A DNA stretch of 64,000 nucleotides from Desulfobacteraceae bacterium (GTDB lineage Bacteria > Desulfobacterota > Desulfobacteria > Desulfobacterales > JAABTS01): positions 1 through 64,000 of the forward strand of contig JAABTS010000002.1 of NCBI GenBank assembly GCA_011389735.1, written 5' to 3'. Of this stretch, positions 21,520-29,008 are shown one piece after another (within the stretch, counting starts at the first letter, position 1; each line of letters starts with the position of its first letter). The notes beneath the pieces are model-generated. The model made no database searches. It was not told where the DNA came from and saw only the letters and a program-made list of their open reading frames with translations. Both the position numbers and the translations under genes were made by a program.

Positions 21520-22338
21520 TTATGTTTGGGATTCCTCTGTTTTTCTTACCGGTTGCCTGATATACCGCCGGGGAACGGTGGTGACGCGGGGGAAGTCGCC
21601 CAACGGGCTTTGATCGACGAGCAGGGTGCAGCCGTAGGCTGTTTCCATGGTTTCATAGGTGATTACGTGTTTGGGTGGCCCTATTTTAACGATCCGGCCG
21701 GATTTGAGAAGCAGGAGGCGGTCGCCGTACATGGCCGCCAGGTTGATATCGTGGGACACCATGACCACGGTGACCTGGTTGTCCTGTTTGAATTTTTCCA
21801 TCAAGTCCATGATTCGGATCTGATGGGCGAGGTCCAATGAAGCTGTGGGTTCGTCGAGCAGCATGATTTTGGGTTCCTGGCTTATGGCTCTGGCGATGAA
21901 GACGCGTTGCCGTTCTCCGCCGCTCAATTCATCAAGTTTCCGGTCGGCGATGTGGGCCACGCCCGTGAAATCCATTGCATTTTCGGCGATTTCAATGTCC
22001 CGGGGCTGTTCCACGCCCAGGAGGCCCATGTGGGGAGACCGTCCCATGAGTACGGTTTCACGGACGGTGAAGGGAAATTCGGAGGGGGCGCCTTGAGGGA
22101 CGAAGGCGAGGATTTTGGACAGGGAGCGCCGGCGGTATTCGGCTACTGAACGGCCGAGGATCTCGATATCCCCTTTTCGGATTGGAAAAATTCCGGCGAT
22201 ATGTTTCATGAGGGTGGTTTTACCTGATCCGTTGGGACCGATGATGATGAAAAAATCCCCGGCCTGCACGTTAAAGGAAATATCTTTCAGAACGGCGGTT
22301 TGGTCGTAATGATGAGTCAGATGTTTGATGTCTATCAT
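21520..22338 (-). CDS. btuD: FecCD/BtuCD-type ABC transporter ATP-binding protein
   Basis: GPNGSGKTTLMKHIAGIFP, LSGGERQRVFIARAISQEPKIMLLDEPTASLD; operon with permease, binding protein and TonB receptor. Confidence 0.85.
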   Translation of the reverse strand: MIDIKHLTHHYDQTAVLKDISFNVQAGDFFIIIGPNGSGKTTLMKHIAGIFPIRKGDIEILGRSVAEYRRRSLSKILAFVPQGAPSEFPFTVRETVLMGRSPHMGLLGVEQPRDIEIAENAMDFTGVAHIADRKLDELSGGERQRVFIARAISQEPKIMLLDEPTASLDLAHQIRIMDLMEKFKQDNQVTVVMVSHDINLAAMYGDRLLLLKSGRIVKIGPPKHVITYETMETAYGCTLLVDQSPLGDFPRVTTVPRRYIRQPVRKTEESQT

Positions 22339-22349
22339 AAAATCCTCAC

Positions 22350-22460
22350 GCTAACAGGGTGCAGGGTGAAGGGTGAAGGGTACAGGGTGAAGGGTGCAGG
22401 CTTTTTCATAATTCTGGTTTAACCTGCCCCCTTTAACCTGCCCCCTGAAACCTGCCCCCT
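22350..22460. repeat. Degenerate tandem array forming an inverted repeat (gggtgcaggg / acctgccccct)
   Basis: gggtgcagggtgaagggtgaagggtacagggtgaagggtgcagg ... aacctgccccctttaacctgccccctgaaacctgccccctt; related copy 49488-49527. Confidence 0.8.
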
Positions 22461-22465
22461 TGAAT

Positions 22466-23458
22466 TCATTTTCGGGCGCTTTTTAACAGAATGATGAACA
22501 AGGGGGCGCCGATTATGGCGGTGACGACCCCGACAGGCATTTCGCCGTGTTTGGGAAGTGTTCGAGACAGGGTGTCGCATAAAATCATGTATCCGCCGCC
22601 AGCGAGCAGACAGGCGGGAGCGAGGAGCCGGTGGTCGGGGCCGATGACCAGCCGCAGCAGGTGAGGCATGACCAGCCCGACAAACCCGATCAATCCGCAA
22701 AAGGCGACCGTGGCGGAAATCATGTAGGATGTGGCCACGAACAGAGCCAGGGTGATCAGTTTCACGTTGACGCCCAGAGTTCCCGCCATTTCTTTACCCA
22801 TCAGCAGCAGATTCATTTTGTGGGACATCAGAAAAAGCAATACTACGGGGCCCGCGAGCAGTCCGGCCAGAATTGCGACTTCGCGCAAACCGGGAGCGGA
22901 CAGGTCGCCCATGAGCCAGAACATGATATTGTGAAGCCGGGAATCCTGGGTCATGGAGATGAGAAACATGATTACGGCGGAGCAAAAGGCGTTCAGCATC
23001 ACGCCTGAAAGGAGAAGGGAGTCTTTTGTGAGCATGGACCGTCCCGAGGATATGGCCAGGATCGCGGCCAGGGCGGCCATGCTGCCGGTAAAGGCGGTGA
23101 AGCAAACGCCTGGAAAGCGGGACAAATTCATGAGAATCCCGATAATGGCCCCCACGGCGGAACCTCCGGATATGCCGAGGATGTAAGGTTCCGCCAGCGG
23201 GTTTCGAAGGAGCGCCTGGAACACGAGTCCTCCCAGGCTTAAAGCCCCTCCGATCAAAGCCGCCATCATGACACGAGGCAAACGAATGCGCCGGATAATG
23301 CTGTAAACAATATCTTCCGAATTCCCTCCGCCGGTGAACACGCTCAACACTTCGCCGAATCCGTAGCGGCTGGGACCGAAGCAAAGCCCGATCATCGCTG
23401 AAATTAATAAAAAGGGAACCAGTACGGAGATAACGGCGAGCAATCGTTTCAGCATCAT
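22466..23458 (-). CDS. btuC: FecCD-family ABC transporter permease
   Basis: RIRLPRVMMAALIGGALSLGGLVFQALLRNPLAEPYILGISGGSAVGA; GFVGLVMPHLLRLVIGPDHRLLAP. Confidence 0.9.
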   Translation of the reverse strand: MMLKRLLAVISVLVPFLLISAMIGLCFGPSRYGFGEVLSVFTGGGNSEDIVYSIIRRIRLPRVMMAALIGGALSLGGLVFQALLRNPLAEPYILGISGGSAVGAIIGILMNLSRFPGVCFTAFTGSMAALAAILAISSGRSMLTKDSLLLSGVMLNAFCSAVIMFLISMTQDSRLHNIMFWLMGDLSAPGLREVAILAGLLAGPVVLLFLMSHKMNLLLMGKEMAGTLGVNVKLITLALFVATSYMISATVAFCGLIGFVGLVMPHLLRLVIGPDHRLLAPACLLAGGGYMILCDTLSRTLPKHGEMPVGVVTAIIGAPLFIILLKSARK

Positions 23459-23467
23459 ATCAAAGGT

Positions 23468-24406
23468 TCAATCCGACGTATCCGACGTTTCCGAAGGTTT
23501 GGGTAGGGAAATCGACGGATAAAACAACCTGAACAAAGCTTCAAGACCGTCGGTCATACGAGGGGCGGGGCGGTCGAACAGGTTGGAATCCACCAGATGG
23601 ATCCGGCCGTTCTTCACGGCCGGAATCGTCGGCCATTCTTCCCATTGGCGCTTGACCCGTTCAAAGATTTCGTTTCTGGCCATGGACGTTATAATCATAA
23701 TATCCGGGGCCAGAGCGATGATCCGTTCTTTGGTGAATCTTGGGTACGGCGTGGGACCGACTGTTAAATTGATTCCGCCGGCCGTGGTGATCATTTCATG
23801 GATAAAGGTGTCCGTCCCAACGGCTACGATGGGCGAAACGCCTATTTGAAAGAAAACACGGGGACGTTCGGTTATGGTGTCCGTCAAGGCGTTTATTCGA
23901 CTGATCCGTGTTTTCATTTCCCTGACCCGTTGATCGGCCCGGGGTTTTGCATTCAGGAGCGCGCCGATGTCCGCGACGGCGTTCACGACGGTCTGGAAAT
24001 TTTTCGGATCGACCGCGTACACGGGAATGGACATGGATTCGAGCCGCTTGACGATATCGATGGGATTGCCGTCCTTGACGGCGATACATAAATCAGGATT
24101 CAGGGACACGATTTTTTCGAGATCCGGATGCACGTAGGAACCCACCTTGGGATATCCCCGGGCCTCCGGCGGATAATCGCTGAACCGTGTCACTCCGACT
24201 AAGCGGTCTCCGCGTTTTAAATCAAATATGATTTCGGTGATGCTGGGGGCCAGGGAGACGATTCGTTTCGGATCGCCGGGAACCTGCATCGTTCGGCCGG
24301 CCTGGTCGGTTACGGTTTTGGCCCCTGCCGCGGATACAATCAGCGCCGGGACCAAAACGGCGATTAAAAAGCGATAGGCCGGGTATGTTTTTAGAACCGA
24401 AGCCAT
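23468..24406 (-). CDS. btuF: Periplasmic corrinoid/iron-chelate binding protein
   Basis: Signal peptide; VTDQAGRTMQVPGDPKRIVSLAPSITEIIFDL, VGVTRFSDYPPEA. Confidence 0.85.
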   Translation of the reverse strand: MASVLKTYPAYRFLIAVLVPALIVSAAGAKTVTDQAGRTMQVPGDPKRIVSLAPSITEIIFDLKRGDRLVGVTRFSDYPPEARGYPKVGSYVHPDLEKIVSLNPDLCIAVKDGNPIDIVKRLESMSIPVYAVDPKNFQTVVNAVADIGALLNAKPRADQRVREMKTRISRINALTDTITERPRVFFQIGVSPIVAVGTDTFIHEMITTAGGINLTVGPTPYPRFTKERIIALAPDIMIITSMARNEIFERVKRQWEEWPTIPAVKNGRIHLVDSNLFDRPAPRMTDGLEALFRLFYPSISLPKPSETSDTSD

Positions 24407-24500
24407 CCGACTCCTTTCATCGGTTTTGAGGCCTCCGGAACAGTAAGGTCATTCCGGAGGCCCTGAGACCCTGTATCAGATGCGGGATCCTTGACGTATT

Positions 24501-25871
24501 TCATCGTATCCCGAATCCTGAGCTATTGATGAAACAATTGTCGTCATCGTCATCGTCGTCATTGCCGGAACCGGTTCCGGTTCCGGGGTCGGTCCCGGAT
24601 GCGGCGTCGGCGAACACCACTTGCAACGGGTTCAAGCTGGTGTAGACGCTTTCATCGATGGTGTCGGAGTTCGGGTTCAGGATATCGATTCTAGCGTCCG
24701 TCTGGTTGCAGATCCAGACCATGCCGTTTTTATCGGGGTGTAAACCGCCTTCCATTCCGGCGATCGCTTTGTTGGACAGCGCCGGGACGCTTCCTCCGAT
24801 CTCCCCGGTGGCGGGATTGAAGATATAAACCGTATTGTCCTCCCATCCGTTGTATCCGACAAAATACCCTTTGGACGGGGAAACGACCACCATACCGGAT
24901 ATCAAACCGTAGGGGTGGTTGAATTCGTTTCCGTCGTCCACGACCATCTCGACCGTGTAGGTGTTCGGATCCAGTCTGGCGACGCCGCCGTCGTACATGG
25001 CGGGAACGCCGCTCCAGGAAGATCCGTATTTGCCTACGCCCTGGATGTAAATATAGCCGTCGGCTTCAACATACTGAGCGGCCAGAGGGTTTTTCACGGG
25101 CAAGGGAATTCCTTTCACGCCGATTGCGGCGTCCTTGCCCGTATCGATTTCCACGTCCCGGTTTGTGTCGAATACCGCAACATAAGCGGTGTTGGGTATC
25201 CATTCGTTGTTGCGATCCAGCCGCTGAAGCAGGATGAAAAGCTTGTTGTCGACCACGACGCCGCTCTGCATTTCCGGAATTTCATCCTGGTCTCCGTATG
25301 CCCCGAGATCAAGAACGCCGGTTTTAAACCCCGCTTCAGTTTGGGCTTGCGGATCTACAACCCAGGCCGTGCGTTTGCCGTAACGTAGAATATACGCCTT
25401 TTCAGGGCCGGCGAAAACCATATCTCCCGGATTGCCGGTGGTTTCATCGGGACTGTCCAGTGTGGAATATTGCCATATCGGCGTTTCGGGGTCGCTGACG
25501 TGAAATTTGGCCACGTTATCCGCGTTCATCCGTTCGATTCTGTAAAAATGGCCCGCATAGGCCGAAAGCGTGACATTGGACGCCGTCGGGAGCAATTCGT
25601 TCAGAACGGTTCGAGGGCCGCCCGGAGGATCGACATCGACCACCGAATGGGCGTAAACCGAATAATCCGCGGCCACCGTGCCGACCACAGCTTTCGGGTC
25701 TGATACGTCGGCGTAAAGGGGAACCGCGGTTAACAGCATAAAAATGAGTCCATAACCGAAAACCCTACGCTCACAGGGGATTTGCAATCCCCGTCGGCCA
25801 CTGAGTGACACTCGGGTTACAAATCCGCTCAGAGCAGTAATGAGTCCATAACCGAATCGTTTAATACACAT
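24501..25871 (-). CDS. Secreted beta-propeller-like protein in the corrinoid operon, with CFI-type C-terminal tail
   Basis: Repeated blade-like segments; C-terminus GTGTGSGNDDDDDDDNCFINSSGFGIR; start set at MCIKRFGYG with upstream ggaggtg. Confidence 0.7.
   Translation of the reverse strand: MCIKRFGYGLITALSGFVTRVSLSGRRGLQIPCERRVFGYGLIFMLLTAVPLYADVSDPKAVVGTVAADYSVYAHSVVDVDPPGGPRTVLNELLPTASNVTLSAYAGHFYRIERMNADNVAKFHVSDPETPIWQYSTLDSPDETTGNPGDMVFAGPEKAYILRYGKRTAWVVDPQAQTEAGFKTGVLDLGAYGDQDEIPEMQSGVVVDNKLFILLQRLDRNNEWIPNTAYVAVFDTNRDVEIDTGKDAAIGVKGIPLPVKNPLAAQYVEADGYIYIQGVGKYGSSWSGVPAMYDGGVARLDPNTYTVEMVVDDGNEFNHPYGLISGMVVVSPSKGYFVGYNGWEDNTVYIFNPATGEIGGSVPALSNKAIAGMEGGLHPDKNGMVWICNQTDARIDILNPNSDTIDESVYTSLNPLQVVFADAASGTDPGTGTGSGNDDDDDDDNCFINSSGFGIR
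25743..25856. mobile_element. REP-like element inserted in a CDS with an exact 18-bp flanking direct repeat
   Basis: aatgagtccataaccgaa at 25743-25760 and 25839-25856; 78-bp element between; net insertion 96 bp = 32 codons. Confidence 0.88.
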
Positions 25872-25893
25872 TGAAACACCTCCGTTTTCAAGT

Positions 25894-27936
25894 TTAATAA
25901 GTATAAGATAATGATGCAAAATACGAGATTCCCGGCCGGGGGTACCCGTTGAACGCTTCGTAATTGTCGTCTCCTATATTTTGAACCTCCGTATTGAACA
26001 AAAACCGGTCGTAAAGCACGGAGAATCCGGCGTTGAATTGTTCCCGGTCTTCGGCTTTGAGCAGATTGGCGGGGTCATAATACATACCGGATTCACCGAT
26101 GTACTCGCCGTATATCTTGACGCCTCTATGACGGGCTTCGAGCTTGGCGTATACGGCGCTTTCAAACCTGCCCGGCAGTTGTTTGCCGTCGAAAAGAGGA
26201 TCACGGCCTTTATTTTCCGTGTCCTGCCGGGTGTAATTCACGGTGAGGCGGAAATAATCGAGGAACGTAAGGGTCAATCCGGATTCGATTCCCAAAATAC
26301 TGCTTTTAGAGATATTCATCGATTTTCCTATGCCGTGGCTGTCGTATCTCCGCGTGATTAAATCATCGACCTCCGATATGAAAAACGCTGCATTAATCGA
26401 AAATGATTGTACAAGCCGATCGTCGAACGTTTTCCGGATTTCGAACCCGGCGTCGGCGTTCACCCCCTTTTCCGCTTCAAGATCTTCATTGCCCATGAAG
26501 ATCCCGCGGTCTCCGAACAATTCGTAGAACGAAGGCTCCCGCGTGTATCGAGCTGCATTGGCCTTCAGGGTCAGCAGGCGGGCGGGCCGGTATTTCAAAC
26601 CGAACTGGGGGTTCACGTAGTCTTCGGAACGGTCGCGGCCGGGGAGCGGTTCGCCAAAAGAACTCACAGCGCTTTCCAGTTCGTCCCGGATAAGGGTGTA
26701 ACGGAGAGCGGGGGTGAGAATGAGCCGGCCGTCCAGCATCGTCAGGCTGTCCTGAAGACCGGCCGAAAATTGTTTTCGCTCGCTGTCATGAGGGCTTTTC
26801 CGGTTCAAAAAATCTTTCGGCTGATAGGTTTCTTGACCGCCCGCAAGTATAAAGCTCAGGACGTTCCTGTCCGTCAGCCATTCCAGAAAAAAATCGCCTC
26901 CCGCTTTTCGCGTCACATATTCGATATGTTGTTTGCCCAGCCCGATATGGCCTTCCCTGTCGTCATAAACCTCACGGGAGTCCGTATATTCAAAACGGGT
27001 GATCGTATTGAAACGCCCCGGGCCGATGTCGTCCGCGATGAACTCCAGCGTCGATGCGTTACGCCGGGTGTCGAGGGACGTGGCCGTCCGGCCGCTGTTA
27101 TTCCAGGACGGTATCCCCTGACGTCTGGAAAACCATTGATTGGAAAAGGAGATGCGGGCCGTGTCAGTCAGATCGTATCCGATTTTCCCGAGAAGTCCGG
27201 CCTGGTCGAATTGTTCGTTGTTTCTGTCTTCCCGCCGGTCGTCGGCCGAATTGTATTTGGTGCCGTTGTCGTTCAGGATTTCAAAATCGTTTTCACTTTC
27301 CTTGTAATCGGCCGATACGAGATAATCCCAGTCGCCGGGTTTGTGGTTCACGAAGCCGGACAGTTTCCAGGTGTCGAAGGAACCGTATTCGGCCGTGGCT
27401 TTTGCCGTGATCTTCTCTTTGGACGCTTTTGACCTCAGGGTGCGAATGTTCACCACCCCGCCCATGGACGCCTTGTTGAAATTTATCGGCGAAATTCCAC
27501 GGAAAATTTCCACGGACTCGACATTCGAAAGCGCAATGCCGCTCAAATCCACACCGCCGCCCGACGCTTCATTGATAAGCACCCCGTCCATATACACCAT
27601 GACCTGTTCGGACGCCGACCCCCGGAGAGAAACCGAAGAAAAACTCCCCAGGCCTCCGGATTGCCTGATCTGGATTCCCGCCTCTTTCTCAATTACGTCC
27701 GAAAGCCCTTCCATGCGGCCTTCAAAGCTTTCCCGTTCTATGACCGTATGAAAGGCCGGAGTCAGATCCCTGTCCACGTCTCCTGTTTGAAAGTCGTCCG
27801 TTTCCTTTTGAGCCGTCACTACGACAGTGTCCAGCTCGACCGGAGCGGAACCGCTTTCCGCCGACGTAAGGGCCGGAAACGGGAGGATAACGAGAATCCC
27901 TGCAATCAAACCGGTTCGAAACATACTCAAGTTCAT
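25894..27936 (-). CDS. btuB: TonB-dependent outer-membrane receptor, BtuB-like
   Basis: Signal peptide, plug domain (GGLGSFSSVSLRGSASEQVMVYMDGVLINEASGGGVDLSGI), C-terminal aromatic ASLSYTY; downstream of a cobalamin riboswitch. Confidence 0.88.
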   Translation of the reverse strand: MNLSMFRTGLIAGILVILPFPALTSAESGSAPVELDTVVVTAQKETDDFQTGDVDRDLTPAFHTVIERESFEGRMEGLSDVIEKEAGIQIRQSGGLGSFSSVSLRGSASEQVMVYMDGVLINEASGGGVDLSGIALSNVESVEIFRGISPINFNKASMGGVVNIRTLRSKASKEKITAKATAEYGSFDTWKLSGFVNHKPGDWDYLVSADYKESENDFEILNDNGTKYNSADDRREDRNNEQFDQAGLLGKIGYDLTDTARISFSNQWFSRRQGIPSWNNSGRTATSLDTRRNASTLEFIADDIGPGRFNTITRFEYTDSREVYDDREGHIGLGKQHIEYVTRKAGGDFFLEWLTDRNVLSFILAGGQETYQPKDFLNRKSPHDSERKQFSAGLQDSLTMLDGRLILTPALRYTLIRDELESAVSSFGEPLPGRDRSEDYVNPQFGLKYRPARLLTLKANAARYTREPSFYELFGDRGIFMGNEDLEAEKGVNADAGFEIRKTFDDRLVQSFSINAAFFISEVDDLITRRYDSHGIGKSMNISKSSILGIESGLTLTFLDYFRLTVNYTRQDTENKGRDPLFDGKQLPGRFESAVYAKLEARHRGVKIYGEYIGESGMYYDPANLLKAEDREQFNAGFSVLYDRFLFNTEVQNIGDDNYEAFNGYPRPGISYFASLSYTY

Positions 27937-28015
27937 TTTTCACTCCAGATGAAAAGATTGACACGCCTTTGCACTGTATCCGCCGGGCTTGAATTCCGGG
28001 GAACGCCGTCCGGAC

Positions 28016-28059
28016 AAAAAAAAAGCCCTTCAGCCGCGCTTTGACGCGGTTGAAGGGCT
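28016..28059 (-). terminator. Intrinsic terminator in the btuB leader
   Basis: Minus strand agcccttcaaccgcgtcaaagcgcggctgaagggct followed by nine T. Confidence 0.88.
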
Positions 28060-28152
28060 GCACCCGTTCTTCTTGGCCCTTTCAAATGTTTCACTGTCTG
28101 TTTTTCCCGTTTTCCCGCGGGAATCCGCTGCTACAGCCTTCTGCAATGCAAT

Positions 28153-28230
28153 ATCCTCACGCTCACAGGGGATTTGCAATCCCCGTCGGCCACTGAGTGA
28201 CACGCGGGCTACAAACCCGCTCAGAGCCGT
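28153..28230. mobile_element. REP-like element between riboswitch aptamer and terminator
   Basis: atcctcacgctcacaggggatttgcaatccccgtcggccactgagtgacacgcgggctacaaacccgctcagagccgt; near-identical to 25761-25838. Confidence 0.85.
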
Positions 28231-28289
28231 TCTTTCTGAAAGCATGCAGGATTTCCGGAAAACAATATATCGCCCGAAAATCCATAGCG

Positions 28290-28462
28290 GCGTACACATC
28301 CAGCATTCAGGCAGGTTTTCCGGCTCTCGGATCATCCTACTTTCCGCGCCTTCCCACCAGTGTTCCGGCAGTGGCGTATGCGGATTTCGTCCCCGATTAC
28401 GGCGGCGGGACCGCTTCCGAATTTAACGGAATTCCCTATTAAGCCTTATCGGCGCCTCAATT
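28290..28462 (-). promoter_or_regulatory. Cobalamin riboswitch aptamer
   Basis: Minus strand ggcgccgataaggcttAATAGGGAATtccg...AAGCGGTCCCGCCGCCGTAATCGGGGACGAA...GCCACTG...GGGAAGGCGC...AGGATGATCCGAGAGCCGGAAAACCTGCC (B12 box). Confidence 0.93.
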
Positions 28463-28508
28463 AAAAAAATGAAAATACAGGCTTTGTACGTTATTGTCAA
28501 ACATTATT

Positions 28509-28828
28509 TGGGCTTGGTTCTATCTTCGACCATTTTCATTTATCGGGATCGGGATCGGTATCGGTATCGGGATCGAAATTGAATCCTTCGATAACGATCC
28601 CGATCCCGATCCCGAGGTGGACCACCGATAGCTAACACCATGACAGTCTGGGGCTTGATTCTAAGATCGGGCGGAGCGCCGCCAGGGTAAGCCGGGGGTT
28701 GCAAACCCCCTCTGAGCGGGTCTCTTGCTCTGAGCGGGTTTGTAACCCGCGACCTACGAAGTGCGGCCTTCGGCTTTGGCGCTCCAGAGCAACCCGAGAA
28801 ATTATGGCCGAAATTAGAACCAAGCCCC
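28509..28828. repeat. Composite nested repeat with ~25-bp imperfect terminal inverted repeats
   Basis: Left tgggcttggttctatcttcgaccat (28509-28533); right reads ggggcttggttctaatttcggccat on the minus strand (28804-28828). Encloses a hexamer hairpin (28543-28614) and a REP-like element (~28690-28765). Confidence 0.75.
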
Positions 28829-28847
28829 ATTATTTGGGCTTTTTAGT

Positions 28848-28990
28848 TTTCCGGAAATCAAATTTCACCGTGTTGTCTATTTGGGGATATTTGAATGTTA
28901 AATGTTAAATGTTGAATGTTAAATGTTGAATGTTGGCTGTGAGTCCCCATTTAGCGTTTAACATTTACCATTCAACATAAACAACATAAA
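28848..28990. repeat. Palindrome left arm with nested ATGTTGAATGTTAAATG array
   Basis: agttttccggaaatcaaatttcaccgtgttg... then repeated aatgttaaatgttgaatgtt and inverse aacatttaccattcaacat. Confidence 0.7.
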
Positions 28991-29008
28991 ATTATTTCAA
29001 ATTCCACA

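Noticed and set aside
26407-27432. 341-aa + strand ORF opposite the TonB receptor
   Set aside because: Shadow ORF; the minus-strand receptor has clear plug and barrel features.
28153-28230. Target-site duplication around the leader REP copy
   Set aside because: Flanks (…ccttctgcaatgcaat / tctttctgaaagcatgca…) are only vaguely alike; not convincing without alignment to an empty site.
28030-28335. 101-aa - strand ORF between btuB and riboswitch (SGFVARVSLSGRRGLQIPCER)
   Set aside because: It is a translation of the REP element plus aptamer flank; no independent coding evidence.
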